From: Alphaproteobacteria bacterium
GTDB taxonomy: Bacteria > Pseudomonadota > Alphaproteobacteria > TMED109
Direction: 5' to 3'
DNA length: 64,000 bases
NCBI GenBank assembly: GCA_022825705.1
Contig: JAJDWH010000033.1
Location: forward strand, 173,002 to 237,001
The position numbers and the translations under genes are program-made. Position 1 is the stretch's first letter. Each line of letters opens with the position of its first letter. Below the pieces are notes generated by a model, which saw only the letters and a program-made list of their open reading frames with translations, ran no database searches and had not been told where the DNA came from. This document shows, piece by piece, positions 46,952-58,194 of the stretch.

Positions 46952-47887
46952 ATGGACTACGTCCTGCTAGTTGAACAGCTGCTGAACGGATTCCAGCTCG
47001 GAATCATCTTGTTCCTAATGGCCGCCGGACTCACGTTGGTGTTCGGGATCATGGACCTGGTGAACCTGGCGCACGGATCCTTGTTCATGATCGGGGCATT
47101 CGTCGGCGGGACGCTGGCGCTCGCAACCGACTCGTTTGTTCTGGGTGCCGTTCTCATGGTGCCCGCCATGTTCGTCATCGGCGTTCTGCTCGAAACGATT
47201 GCCCTTCGAACTCTCTATCGCCGAAGTCATCTTGATCAGGTACTTGCAACCTTCGGGCTGATTCTGTTTTTCAATGAGGCCACGCGCCTGATCTGGGGGC
47301 CGGAAGGGCTCGTGATCCCGCTGCCGGATTTCCTGGAAGGTACGGTGGCACTGGGTGCGGGTATCACCTATCCGCTGTATCGGGTTGTCATCATTGGCGT
47401 TGGGCTGCTCGTGGCGCTCGGTCTCTACCTGCTGGTGGCGAAGACCCGGTTCGGGATGCTGGTCCGGGCAGGAGCCTCCAACCGCACAATGGCCGGGGCG
47501 CTCGGGGTGAACATTCCCGCACTGTTCACTCTCGTGTTCGGGATCGGGGCGGTGCTGGCCGGCCTGGCCGGCCTCATCATCACGCCAATCACCCAGGCTG
47601 CGATCGGAATGGGTGAAGACGTGTTGATTCTCGCCTTTGTCGTCATCGTGATCGGAGGGATCGGTTCGGTGCGGGGCGCGTTCATTGCTGCTGTTCTCAC
47701 GGGCGTGATCGATACGATGGGTCGGTCGTTCCTTGACTTGCTGCTATTGCTCGTGCTGCCTGCCAACGCTGCCGAAGCAGCTGGCCCGGCGCTGGCATCG
47801 ATGCTGATCTACATCCTTATGGCCGGCATCTTGTTCTTCCGGCCGCAAGGTTTGTTTCCCCCCCGCGGGGCGACGGTGATCCAGTGA
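46952..47887 (+). CDS. Branched-chain-type ABC permease, LivH
   Basis: Inner-membrane permease of 311 aa with about eight helices. Family segments are LLNGFQLGIILFLMAAGLTLVFGIMDLVNLAHGSL (read in parts), VRAGASNRTMAGALGVN and FVVIVIGGIGSVRGAF. It lies 87 bases after the binding protein and overlaps livM by 4 bases (GTGA). It forms the channel with the LivM-like protein. Confidence 0.93.
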   Translation: MDYVLLVEQLLNGFQLGIILFLMAAGLTLVFGIMDLVNLAHGSLFMIGAFVGGTLALATDSFVLGAVLMVPAMFVIGVLLETIALRTLYRRSHLDQVLATFGLILFFNEATRLIWGPEGLVIPLPDFLEGTVALGAGITYPLYRVVIIGVGLLVALGLYLLVAKTRFGMLVRAGASNRTMAGALGVNIPALFTLVFGIGAVLAGLAGLIITPITQAAIGMGEDVLILAFVVIVIGGIGSVRGAFIAAVLTGVIDTMGRSFLDLLLLLVLPANAAEAAGPALASMLIYILMAGILFFRPQGLFPPRGATVIQ

Positions 47888-48837
47888 CACGCCGGTTGAC
47901 GCCCGCCGGGACCGTAACCGCATTGGTGCTGGCCTTGTGCGCAGCCGTTCCGTACCTGGCGCCGGCGCTCGACGAACCGTTCTACGTCATCGTCTTCGCC
48001 CGGATCATGATCTGGGCCATCGCAGCGGTGAGTCTGAATCTGATCATGGGGTACGGCGGGATGATCAGCTTTGGCCACGCGGTCTACCTCGGCATCGGTG
48101 GGTATGCGGTGGGCATCCTGGGGTTCCACGACGTCACCAGCGCGTGGGTGCAGCTGCCGGTAGCCATCGGGCTAAGTGCCGTGGTTGCACTGGTGTTTGG
48201 CGTCATCTGCCTGCGCACCCGCGGCATCTATTTCATCATGATCACCTTGGCGCTCGCGCAGATGGTCTACTTCCTGAGCGTGAGTGCGGAGCGATACGGC
48301 AGCGACGACGGGCTGAACATCCTGTGGCGTAGTGATTTTGGGACCCGGCTCTTCGACCTGGAAGACAGTGTGGTCATGTACTACACGATCTTCGCCGTGC
48401 TCCTGGGATGCCTGCTCGTCAAATGGAGAATTGTCATGTCACGGTTTGGCATGGTGCTGAGGGCATCAAGTTCCAATGACACACGTGTTCAAGCCGTAGG
48501 CGTTCCGACGTTCCGGTACCGACTTGTGGCATTCGTGATCGCGGGAGTCATGTGCGGGCTCGCAGGATTTCTGCAGGCCAACCTCGAGCGTTTCGTTTCA
48601 CCGGACATGATGAACTGGCACCGGTCCGGAGAACTGATCCTCATGACGGTGCTGGGCGGCACGTCAACCTTGTTTGGCCCTGTCGTCGGGGCCGTTGTAT
48701 TCCTCATGCTGTCCGAAATCTTGTCAACAATAACGATCCACTGGCACCTCGTATTCGGGCCGTTTCTCGTGCTCGTGGTGCTGTTTGCGCGTGGCGGCGT
48801 AATGGGTCTGCTGGGATCGAGAGCGAGGCATGACTGA
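47884..48837 (+). CDS. Branched-chain-type ABC permease, LivM
   Basis: 317 aa, with around nine membrane helices. The GTG start at 47884 overlaps the livH stop. Family marks are NLIMGYGGMISFGHAVYLGIGGYAVG (read in parts), GVICLRTRGIYFIMITLALAQMVYF (read in parts), RVQAVGVPTFRYRLVAF and MTVLGGTSTLFGPVVGAVVFL. The coding end overlaps the ATPase gene by 8 bases. Confidence 0.93.
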   Translation: MTRRLTPAGTVTALVLALCAAVPYLAPALDEPFYVIVFARIMIWAIAAVSLNLIMGYGGMISFGHAVYLGIGGYAVGILGFHDVTSAWVQLPVAIGLSAVVALVFGVICLRTRGIYFIMITLALAQMVYFLSVSAERYGSDDGLNILWRSDFGTRLFDLEDSVVMYYTIFAVLLGCLLVKWRIVMSRFGMVLRASSSNDTRVQAVGVPTFRYRLVAFVIAGVMCGLAGFLQANLERFVSPDMMNWHRSGELILMTVLGGTSTLFGPVVGAVVFLMLSEILSTITIHWHLVFGPFLVLVVLFARGGVMGLLGSRARHD

Positions 48838-49594
48838 GGACACCCGGGATGCCGTTCTGGTAGCGCAGGGATTGAACAAGAGCTTCGGCGGACTTCAGGC
48901 GGCGACGGATCTCTCCGTGAGCGCTCGGCGCGGCGAGATCCACGCGGTGATCGGACCCAACGGCGCCGGCAAGACGACCTTCGTTCACATGCTTTCCGGT
49001 TTCCTCCGACCCGACAGTGGCAAGATCGAGTTCCAGGGGCATGACATTACTGACCTTTCACCCGCCGCCCGGGTACGACGCGGGTTGGCCCGGTCATTCC
49101 AGATCACCAGCGTATTCCGTGAGTTCACCGTGTTGGAGAATGTGGTTCTTCCCGTCCAGTCTCGACAAGGCCACAGCTTCCGGTTCTGGCGACCGGCGCT
49201 GAACGATCCGACCTTGCTCGAGCCGGCTCGGGCGCTGCTCGAGGAAGTGGGACTGGGTGACCGGGCCGATGCCGTTGCCGGGCATCTCGCACATGGCGAG
49301 CAGCGTCAGTTGGAAATCGCGATTGCTCTCGCGACGAGGCCGTCGTTCCTCCTGCTCGATGAGCCGATGGCCGGTATGGGGCCCGACGAGAACCGCGCCC
49401 TGATTGATTTCCTGGGAGAGCTGAAGACGGATCGAGGGATGCTACTGGTGGAGCACGATCTCGACGCCGTATTTGCTTTGGCCGATCGGATTACAGTGCT
49501 CGTTTACGGCCGGGTGGTGGTGTCGGGCAGCCCGGACGAGATCCGAAAGGATGCGCAGGTGCGGAACGCGTACCTCGGTGAGACACAGATGTGA
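48830..49594 (+). CDS. Branched-chain-type ABC ATPase, LivG
   Basis: 254 aa ATPase. Walker A GPNGAGKT, LivG-type insert RRGLARSFQITSVF, a signature written LAHGEQRQLEIA in place of LSGGQ, Walker B FLLLDEPMAGM and the C-terminal NAYLGE tail are present. The AHGEQ form of the signature is usual for this subfamily. It is translated by an 8-base overlap with livM and a 4-base overlap with livF. Confidence 0.94.
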   Translation: MTEDTRDAVLVAQGLNKSFGGLQAATDLSVSARRGEIHAVIGPNGAGKTTFVHMLSGFLRPDSGKIEFQGHDITDLSPAARVRRGLARSFQITSVFREFTVLENVVLPVQSRQGHSFRFWRPALNDPTLLEPARALLEEVGLGDRADAVAGHLAHGEQRQLEIAIALATRPSFLLLDEPMAGMGPDENRALIDFLGELKTDRGMLLVEHDLDAVFALADRITVLVYGRVVVSGSPDEIRKDAQVRNAYLGETQM

Positions 49595-50295
49595 TGCTCG
49601 AAGTCCATGGTGTTGATGCATTCTACGGCGACAGCCAGGCCCTGTTTGGCATGACCATCGCCGTGCGATCGGGCGAGGTCGTGACATTGCTTGGCCGCAA
49701 CGGGATGGGAAAGACCACGACAGTTCGAGCAATTCTTGGGATCGTCAGGCCGCGAGCCGGAACGGTCACGTTCAACGGCATGCGCATCGACGGGTTGCCG
49801 TCCTATGCCGTTGCGAGGGCGGGGATCGGACTGGTTCCCGAAGGCCGTCAGATCTTTCCCAATCTGTCGGTTCGCGAAAACCTGATCGCAACCGCGCGTT
49901 CCCGAAGGCGCCAGGGGGAACCCTGGACGCTCGACAGAGTCGTCGAGTTGTTTCCACCCCTGGGCGCCCGGCTCGGGAGTGCCGGCAACCAGTTGTCCGG
50001 CGGCGAACAGCAAATGCTCGCGATCGGCCGGGCCCTCATGACCAACCCCCAACTGATGATCATGGACGAGGCCACCGAGGGCTTGGCGCCACTGGTACGC
50101 CAGGAGATCTGGGGATGTCTGGCCAGCCTGAAGGAAGCCAAGCAGGCAGTTCTGGTGATCGACAAGAACGTCGAGATGCTGACGAGGCTTGCTGATCTTC
50201 ACCACATTGTCGAAAAGGGCACGGTAGTCTGGAAGGGTACGAGCCAGGAGCTCCGCGGAAACGCCTCGCTGCAAACGCGTTACCTCGGGGTCTAG
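49591..50295 (+). CDS. Branched-chain-type ABC ATPase, LivF
   Basis: 234 aa. GTG at 49591 is immediately followed by an in-frame ATG; either may initiate. Walker A GRNGMGKT, RAGIGLVPEGRQIFPNLSV, signature LSGGEQQM, Walker B LMIMDEATEGLAP and a C-terminal RYLGV are standard for LivF. Its last 4 bases overlap the end of the benzoate-CoA ligase gene on the other strand. Confidence 0.94.
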   Translation: MMLEVHGVDAFYGDSQALFGMTIAVRSGEVVTLLGRNGMGKTTTVRAILGIVRPRAGTVTFNGMRIDGLPSYAVARAGIGLVPEGRQIFPNLSVRENLIATARSRRRQGEPWTLDRVVELFPPLGARLGSAGNQLSGGEQQMLAIGRALMTNPQLMIMDEATEGLAPLVRQEIWGCLASLKEAKQAVLVIDKNVEMLTRLADLHHIVEKGTVVWKGTSQELRGNASLQTRYLGV

Positions 50296-51869
50296 GTCCG
50301 CAGGCGAAAGCGCTGGATCTTGCCGGTTGCTGTCTTGGGCAGATCGTCCACGAATTCCACCCATCGCGGGTACTTGTAACGGGCTAACCCTTCCTGGCAG
50401 AACGTCTTCAGTTCTTCGGCCAGTGCAGCCCGTTGGGCCGTAGGATCCTTCAACACGACGAATGCCTCGGGCTTGATCAACCCGTCATCGTCGGCGCGCC
50501 CGACCACGGCGGCCTCCAGCACAGCGTGATGGGTGACCAGACGGGCTTCGATTTCCACTGGAGAAACCCATATGCCGCCGACCTTGAGCATGTCGTCGCT
50601 CCGGCCGTGGCAGGTGAAGTATCCCGCTGTATCCCGGCTATATGAATCCCCGGTGCGAATCCATCCATCGGACAAGGCTTGAGCAGTGCGTTCGGGCTGC
50701 TTCCAGTACCGGGACATCACGGAACCTCCTCGGACCCAGAGATGACCGATATCTCCGTCCGGAACTTCGGAACCGTGATCATCGAGAATGCGCGCTTCAT
50801 AGCCGGGCACCAACTTGCCGCTGATCCCGGGCCTGACATCGGAATCCTGATTAGCGATGAAGATGTGAAGAATCTCCGTCGTCCCGATGCCGTCCAGAAT
50901 CGCGAGGCCCGTTTGTTCCCGCCACCCCTCAAGGATCCTGCCTGGCAACGGTTCACCAGCTGAAACACATGCCCGCAAGCTCGACAGGTCGGGAGATATC
51001 TCATCTAGCTTGCTGAGTTGCTGTGCAAACATGGTGGGAACAGCGTAGTAGATCGTGGGGCGAAAATGCTCGATGTGCTCGAACATGTTCGTTGGGGCGG
51101 GACGCCCGGCGAACAGCACGGATTGCCCGCCGGTCCACAAGGGAAACGTCATGGCGTTTCCCAGGCCGTAGGCAAAAAACAGCTTCGCTGCTGAAAAGTG
51201 CACGTCATTAGGAGTGATGCCCAGTACGTCGACTGCGTAGTACTGGCTGGTGATCACCATGTCGCGGTGGGCGTGGACGACCCCTTTGGGCGGACCCGTG
51301 GACCCGGATGTGTAGAGCCAGAAACAGTCCGAATCCGCCGCTGCTGGAGCCGGAGAAAGAACCGGATCAGCCGTGGCCGCCAGGGCCGAGAACGTGTCGC
51401 CGGCTCCATCCACGGGCATCTGACGAGGCAAGGGCGACGACAGCGCGCCGAGCGCGGCCTCCACTTCAGCACCGAACTCGGGAGACCAGAGTACGCAAGC
51501 TGCTCCGGAATCCTCAATCATGAATCTGAAATCGTTGGAACGAAGCAATGTGTTGATGGGAACCGGTACGAAACCGGCCTTGATCGCGCCCCAGAACACG
51601 AAGAAGAAAGCTGGGCAGTCCTTGATCACCATGACGACCCGGTCACCCGGATGAAGTCCGAGGTCCGTCAGTGCGTTTCCGGCACGGTTTACCTGTTCGA
51701 GGAGCTTTCCATAGGTGGTGTCTCCATCGATATCCCGAATCGCGACGCGGTCGCTCTGACCATCCGCGACGTGGCGGTCAATGAATGCGACGGCAGCATT
51801 GAACGTATCGGCAAACGTCAGCGTGGCCGGTTGCGTCGTCGTGTCGACGTCGACCGTATTGTCATCCAT
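50292..51869 (-). CDS. bclA: Benzoate-CoA ligase
   Basis: Activates benzoate (or a close relative) to benzoyl-CoA with ATP; 525 aa. ANL-superfamily motifs: P-loop YTSGSTGPPKGVVH, A5-like DGIGTTEILHIFIAN, hinge GRSDDMLKVGGIWVSP and the C-terminal Lys in LPKTATGKIQRF. The GTTE and HIFIAN segment and the overall sequence resemble benzoate-CoA ligases of box clusters. Third gene of the boxC-boxB-ligase operon; boxB ends 4 bases before it. It provides the substrate for BoxB. Confidence 0.92.
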   Translation of the reverse strand: MDDNTVDVDTTTQPATLTFADTFNAAVAFIDRHVADGQSDRVAIRDIDGDTTYGKLLEQVNRAGNALTDLGLHPGDRVVMVIKDCPAFFFVFWGAIKAGFVPVPINTLLRSNDFRFMIEDSGAACVLWSPEFGAEVEAALGALSSPLPRQMPVDGAGDTFSALAATADPVLSPAPAAADSDCFWLYTSGSTGPPKGVVHAHRDMVITSQYYAVDVLGITPNDVHFSAAKLFFAYGLGNAMTFPLWTGGQSVLFAGRPAPTNMFEHIEHFRPTIYYAVPTMFAQQLSKLDEISPDLSSLRACVSAGEPLPGRILEGWREQTGLAILDGIGTTEILHIFIANQDSDVRPGISGKLVPGYEARILDDHGSEVPDGDIGHLWVRGGSVMSRYWKQPERTAQALSDGWIRTGDSYSRDTAGYFTCHGRSDDMLKVGGIWVSPVEIEARLVTHHAVLEAAVVGRADDDGLIKPEAFVVLKDPTAQRAALAEELKTFCQEGLARYKYPRWVEFVDDLPKTATGKIQRFRLRT

Positions 51870-51873
51870 GGGC

Positions 51874-53289
51874 CTAGCGGAACAGGACGTATTCGTAGTC
51901 GAAGGGCTGGCCGTGGATACCCCGTTTCGGCGGGGCGATCCATCCTGCGATCTTGCCCGGATCGGTGACCGGGACCATCAGGGAGCGCACGAAATCTCGC
52001 TCTTCCTCCGTCGGTAGCCAGCAGTCCTTGCTGCGTTCCCAACTTTCGGCGTCGAGCAGTCCGCCACTGGGAGAGGCCTCGATCTCGGAAAAGATCCCGA
52101 TTGACCGGTTGAACTTCTCATCAGGCAACGTGAGTTCAAAATCGATGTCGTGCGCGCCAATGACCTTGTTGAAGCGATCCAGACCGCGTTGGCTGTCAAG
52201 CGTGAAATCGCGCCGCAGCATCAGGTTCATGCCTGCCCGCGCCGAAATGATCTGGGTTTCGATCCCGCCTGCGCTCACTCTCGGAATCTCAAGCTGCGTA
52301 TCAACAAGCCGATGGTCGTCGTCCCGTTTGTCCTCCTGATAGCGACCCTTCAGGCCCATCCCGAAGTAATTGGCTGCATTGGTTGACCGTTCAGAGCCAA
52401 ACAAGTCCAGGCAAATCGAATAGTGGAAGTTGATCCACTTCTGAAGCATCGGCAAGGGCACACCGCCCACCGCGCGAACGTCATCGGTGTCAAACTCGCG
52501 CATCAGCTCGCAGGTACGCTGCACCACTCGCATGAGACCGGTTTCACCGACGAACATGTGATGGGCTTCCTCGGTGAGCATGAAACGACACGTTCGTGAA
52601 AGGGGGTCGAACCCCGATTCCGAGAGAGCCGCCAGCTGGAACTTGCCGTCACGGTCCTGGAAGTACGTGAACATGAAGAACGAGAGCCAGTCGTCTGTCC
52701 GCTCGTTGAATGCCTGCAGAATTCGAGGTCTGTCGGGATCTCCGGCGTGGCGCTCGAGCAGGGCTTCCGCTTCCTCCCGGCCGTCACGGCCAAAATGGGC
52801 GTGGAGCAGGTACACCATCGCCCAGAGGTGTCGGCCTTCTTCAACATTCACTTGGTAAAGGTTGCGCAAGTCGTACAGCGATGGGGCCGTGCGGCCGAGT
52901 TGCCGCTGCTGCTCGACCGAAGCCGGCTCAGTGTCGCCCTGGGTCACGATCAGGCGACGCAGTTCCGTGCGGTACTCCCCGGGAACCTCGGTCCAGGCGG
53001 GCAAGCCCTTGTGGTCCCCGAATCCGATCACGCGGTTCGCTTCCGGCCGCGCGAGGAAGATCCCCCAGCGGTAATCCGGCATGCGGACATGGTCGAAATG
53101 AGCCCAGCCGTCCGAATCCACACTGATAGCCGTCCGCAGGTAGACACGGAATTTGCTTGATTCGGCGGGTCCCATCTCGTTCCACCACTGAAGGTAGGCA
53201 GGCTGCCACCTTTCAAGCGCGCGCAGCAGCCGGCGATCATCCCCCAGATCGACGTTGTTCGGAATGGTTTCGTTGTAGTTCGCCTGCAT
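51874..53289 (-). CDS. boxB: Benzoyl-CoA 2,3-epoxidase, oxygenase component
   Basis: Diiron enzyme that forms 2,3-epoxybenzoyl-CoA with O2 and electrons from BoxA; 471 aa. The start ATG 53289 gives MQANYNETIPNNVDL, matching the family's usual N-terminus; the open frame upstream is only boxC sequence. Diiron ligand segments NVEEGRHLWAM and LTEEAHHMFVGE are intact. WERSKDCWLPTEEERDFV and the C-terminal FDYEYV are also typical. The reductase BoxA is not in the window, so electrons must come from a protein encoded elsewhere. Confidence 0.95.
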   Translation of the reverse strand: MQANYNETIPNNVDLGDDRRLLRALERWQPAYLQWWNEMGPAESSKFRVYLRTAISVDSDGWAHFDHVRMPDYRWGIFLARPEANRVIGFGDHKGLPAWTEVPGEYRTELRRLIVTQGDTEPASVEQQRQLGRTAPSLYDLRNLYQVNVEEGRHLWAMVYLLHAHFGRDGREEAEALLERHAGDPDRPRILQAFNERTDDWLSFFMFTYFQDRDGKFQLAALSESGFDPLSRTCRFMLTEEAHHMFVGETGLMRVVQRTCELMREFDTDDVRAVGGVPLPMLQKWINFHYSICLDLFGSERSTNAANYFGMGLKGRYQEDKRDDDHRLVDTQLEIPRVSAGGIETQIISARAGMNLMLRRDFTLDSQRGLDRFNKVIGAHDIDFELTLPDEKFNRSIGIFSEIEASPSGGLLDAESWERSKDCWLPTEEERDFVRSLMVPVTDPGKIAGWIAPPKRGIHGQPFDYEYVLFR

Positions 53290-53293
53290 GATT

Positions 53294-54979
<1,686 letters not shown>

Positions 54980-55080
54980 TGATGCCTGCTTATCCGTTCG
55001 TGGATGCGGTTCCGCGCTGTCGGCTGGCCGCCAGTATGCTCGTCCGACGACGGACAGCGCGAGCCGGAGCAGTACTTATC

Positions 55081-55899
55081 GTGTCAGCTCGGTTCGACCA
55101 TGTTGTACAGCACGTTGTGGCGGCAGGCCATCGTCTCGAATACTTCTGGACCCGAGAACGCAGGGACCGTGAGCCGGTCCTGATCTTTCTGCATGAGGGT
55201 CTTGGATCAGCAGCGCTTTGGCGAGACTTTCCAGCTCAGTTGGCAGGGGCAACCGGACTTCCCGGGTTGGTCTATTCGCGATACGGCCACGGTGCCTCGG
55301 ATGTCCTCGAGGGTGACCGCGACGTGACCTACATGCACGATGAAGCGCTCGTGAGTCTGCCCGAACTACGCAGCGAGCTGGCCCTCGATGATGTGATCTT
55401 GGTAGGACACAGTGACGGGGCCTCTATTGCGCTGATTCATGCAGCTGCGGCGGATTGGCCCGTGCGTTCCGTGATCCTCGAGGCTCCCCACGTCGTTGTT
55501 GAGGATCTCACAATCGCCAGCATCGAGGATGCGGCCAAGGCCTACATGAACTCTACCCTGGCGGAGCGGATCGCACGGCACCATGCGGATGGAGCCAAAA
55601 CCTTCTTCGGCTGGAATCGCGTCTGGCTGAATCCGGCGTTTCGAAGCTGGAGCATTGAGGAGTATCTGCCGAACGTGCGGTGTCCGGCGCTCGTGGTCCA
55701 GGGGACCGACGATGAGTACGGAACCTTGCTGCAGGTGGATCGCATCGTGGAGCGGTGCTCAGGCCCAGTGGAGACTTGCGTGCTCGCGGATTGTCGCCAT
55801 GCGCCGCACCGCGATCATCCGGAGACGGTACTTGGACGGATGACAGAGTTCATCGGGCAGAACCTTCAGCCGATCGTGCGGACAGAAGTCTCCGCCTAG
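55081..55899 (+). CDS. Alpha/beta hydrolase divergent from the box operon
   Basis: 272 aa if GTG 55081 is used (GGAG 11 bases before); ATG 55036 or 54955 would overlap or crowd boxC. Oxyanion-hole segment FLHEGLGSAALWRDFP, nucleophile elbow VGHSDGAS with Ser, a late Asp in VVQGTDDEYG and the catalytic His in CRHAPHRDHPE are all present. Proteins of this kind are often encoded in benzoyl-CoA clusters. It may hydrolyse a CoA thioester or an ester or lactone by-product. Exact substrate unknown. Confidence 0.88.
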   Translation: MSARFDHVVQHVVAAGHRLEYFWTRERRDREPVLIFLHEGLGSAALWRDFPAQLAGATGLPGLVYSRYGHGASDVLEGDRDVTYMHDEALVSLPELRSELALDDVILVGHSDGASIALIHAAAADWPVRSVILEAPHVVVEDLTIASIEDAAKAYMNSTLAERIARHHADGAKTFFGWNRVWLNPAFRSWSIEEYLPNVRCPALVVQGTDDEYGTLLQVDRIVERCSGPVETCVLADCRHAPHRDHPETVLGRMTEFIGQNLQPIVRTEVSA

Positions 55900-56292
55900 C
55901 ACACCCCAGGGAGTCATGGTCAGGTGCGCGCGGAAGTCTCGCTTCGCGCCAACGAGATAGGACTGCAGATTGAGCACGACGGTAAAAAAAGCGCTTCAAG
56001 ATGGATCAACAGATCAGCGTAGTTCTTTCTCTGATGGGTTATAAACATGATACTGTGACAATATGTTACGGTTCTATCATAAATGTTTATTGAGAGCGTC
56101 GTGTCGCATCGGGGGCTGCTGAAGAGAAACCGCGCTCGACTACGAACGCCGGCGAATTGCAGTTCGAACCCCAGTTCCGTCAGTGGTTCCACTGGCGCCA
56201 TCCGGCATCGTGCCTTGGGACCCGCGGCATCAGCCCCGTAATTGCTTCCTCGAAGCATCCCAGTGAGGGACGACGCGCAACAGGCTGTCCGC
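55900..56292. other. AT-rich intergenic region between convergent genes
   Basis: No supported gene. Bases 55978-56095 are unusually AT-rich and contain nested inverted repeats. Neither flanking gene starts here, so the presence of promoter- or operator-like sequence is unexpected. Confidence 0.5.
56041..56090. repeat. Nested inverted repeats, operator-like
   Basis: Outer arms ATAAACATGATA (56041-56052) and its complement with a 4-base insertion (56075-56090). The inner element is GTGACA-ATA-TGTTAC (56055-56069), half-sites matching at five of six positions. This could be a regulator-binding site or part of a small RNA promoter. Confidence 0.45.
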
Positions 56293-56327
56293 GCGCCTGC
56301 GTCGGGTCATGGACCCGACGCAGGCGC
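56293..56327 (-). terminator. Perfect 16-bp stem with 3-base loop
   Basis: Arms at 56293-56308 and 56312-56327 are exact complements around ATG, beginning 6 bases after the stop of the glycine-zipper gene. Its position between convergent genes suits a bidirectional terminator. No T-run follows on either strand. Confidence 0.5.
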
Positions 56328-56333
56328 CAGTGC

Positions 56334-56816
56334 CTACATCGGCTGAATTTGCCAGGTTCCGTCAGGGTTCCGGCAGGCCCGGCCTACGCCGGTGTGAAGC
56401 TCACCGCCAATAACGATTTCCTGGACAAACTCACGGCAGTAGGTATCACCGACAAGTACGGCAGGCCGGGGAGTAACCGTGCCTGAGTTTCCGGAATCCG
56501 GATTTGACCAAGCAACGGCTGCACCGCTCGGGGAGTGCTCGAGCGCGTTCTGAGCTGTCCGTTCCGCATAGAGCTGGTCGGCCTTGTCGAGACTGGCGCC
56601 AATCTCTCCGCCTAGCGCTGCGCCAATGAGTGTGCCGACTCCGACAGCGACAAGCCTCCCATCGCCGTCGCCAATCTGCGATCCAGCGAGACCGCCAGCG
56701 ATGGCGCCCGCCAGCGTACCGAACTCCTGCTTCGGACCACCGGACTGGCAGCCCGCCAACCCGACCGTGAGGGCAAGCAGCAAGATGGAGCTACAAGAGA
56801 CGAGCTTGGTGTTCAT
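56334..56816 (-). CDS. Glycine-zipper lipoprotein, 17-kDa surface antigen family
   Basis: 160 aa. A lipoprotein signal ends in lipobox LAGC (Cys23). A glycine-zipper segment, GTLAGAIAGGLAGSQIG followed by GVGTLIGAALGGEIGASLDKAD (read in parts), spans about residues 33-78. The C-terminal half has YCREFVQEIVIGGEL and a short end NPDGTWQ. This matches the 17-kDa antigen and related outer-membrane lipoproteins of Alphaproteobacteria. Likely periplasm-facing on the outer membrane. Monocistronic. Confidence 0.9.
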   Translation of the reverse strand: MNTKLVSCSSILLLALTVGLAGCQSGGPKQEFGTLAGAIAGGLAGSQIGDGDGRLVAVGVGTLIGAALGGEIGASLDKADQLYAERTAQNALEHSPSGAAVAWSNPDSGNSGTVTPRPAVLVGDTYCREFVQEIVIGGELHTGVGRACRNPDGTWQIQPM

Positions 56817-57654
56817 GGTAGGGGTTCCTTGCAGTAGTGCGCGGGCTCGCCCGCAAACCAGAGGGCGTACGTGCCAACATGGTCAATTCTAGAATGTAGG
56901 GCGAAAATTTTGGGACTTATATCGGAAGGTCGACGTTCGGTCTTCCTCCAATATCCGCTTTCCGGGCAAGACGTTGTGCATTGGCATAAGTGAAATTAGC
57001 ACGAGCCCGTCACTCAGGCGACCGGCGCAGCAGGGCAGCGAGAAGTGTCGGTGTTGACCGCTTCATTGCCCCGTCAATATCACGGCACCGCGCATTGGCA
57101 CGGCTCCGTTGTGCGGGCGGGAATTCGGGCAGGGCGAAAGCCGAACTGTGACCCACAGGGAGTCCTCCCACACACGACGTTCGTTTACGTTGGGAATGTG
57201 CGGCCCGCACAGTGTGGCGGAGCGCTTTCCTCCAACGACATCACTCATGGATCATCCTCAGAATTCTGGCTGCTTGTTCAGACAGGTTTGAACAGCAGGT
57301 TGGCCCTGAGAAACAGGATTGCCTAGCCAGACATTCCTCGCCGGAAGACGGGTGATCAATCCTGCATCTTCTGTCGCCGTACCTCCGCTGTGTATGGGAA
57401 CGGCTCGTGGAATTCAGGAGTGTGTTGGTTGTAGCGATCTGCCACGCCGTGACACGCCCGGGACGTTTACGGATACGAAGACCTGCGGCTTCCATCGAGT
57501 CAGCTAGGCAAGACCCGAACGGCATGACATTTACCGGGTAGGCAGCGCCGACAATTGAACTTTCTGCCTTTCGTACCTACTTAGTTTGAAATGATTACAA
57601 ACAATGGTCAGCACGCTGCGCTTGTCACTGCTCGTGCATTGGAGACGATTCAAC
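56817..57654. other. Long gene-free region upstream of dps
   Basis: About 840 bases, the longest gap in the window. Open frames of 60-95 codons occur on both strands but have no ribosome sites and no recognisable products. It must hold the promoters of the lipoprotein gene and of dps. I see no tRNA, riboswitch or mobile element in it. Confidence 0.5.
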
Positions 57655-58146
57655 ATGCCCACGAACAAACCAGCCTACGTCATCGATATCGGTATCTCGG
57701 AATCAGACCGGAAAGCCATTGCCGATGGCCTTTCACGCGTGCTTGCCGACAGCTACACGCTCTATCTCAAGACGCACAACTACCACTGGAACGTCAAAGG
57801 GCCCATGTTCAACACGCTCCATTTGATGTTCGAACAGCAATACAGCGAGCTTGCACTCGCCGTGGATCAAGTCGCCGAGCGAATCCGGGCGCTGGGCCAT
57901 CCGGCCCCGGGTTCTTACGCCAGCTACGCCAGACTGACCGCGATCCCGGAAGAAGAAGGGGTGCCGGCAGCCGAGGACATGATTGCGAACTTGCTGGCCG
58001 GGCATGAAACCGTTGCGCGCACCGCGCGCGAGGCGTTTCCCGTCGCGGACCAGGGTGGCGATGAACCTACTGCCGATCTGCTGACCCAGCGCATGGAGGT
58101 TCACGAAAAAACAGCTTGGATGCTCAGGAGCATGCTCGACGATTGA
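57655..58146 (+). CDS. dps: Dps-family DNA-protecting ferritin
   Basis: Dodecameric mini-ferritin that oxidises and stores iron and can protect DNA; 163 aa. ATG 57655 has GGAG about 10 bases upstream. The start codon 17 codons further upstream (57604) has no clear site. The ferroxidase motif at the subunit interface is [25 protein letters not shown] (read in parts), with His, Asp/Glu ligands in place. [13 protein letters not shown] and the C-terminal [11 protein letters not shown] are typical. Confidence 0.93.
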   Translation: MPTNKPAYVIDIGISESDRKAIADGLSRVLADSYTLYLKTHNYHWNVKGPMFNTLHLMFEQQYSELALAVDQVAERIRALGHPAPGSYASYARLTAIPEEEGVPAAEDMIANLLAGHETVARTAREAFPVADQGGDEPTADLLTQRMEVHEKTAWMLRSMLDD

Positions 58147-58194
58147 ATCTCCGCATGAATCGCGGTGGCCGTACTCAGGTCGAGGCGCTTGCCG

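Noticed and set aside
56055..56069. CRP site
   Set aside because: The right half does not match TGTGA-N6-TCACA; only the internal symmetry is reported.
57045..57326. Small gene in the gap before dps
   Set aside because: Competing frames of similar length on both strands, no ribosome site and no family resemblance.
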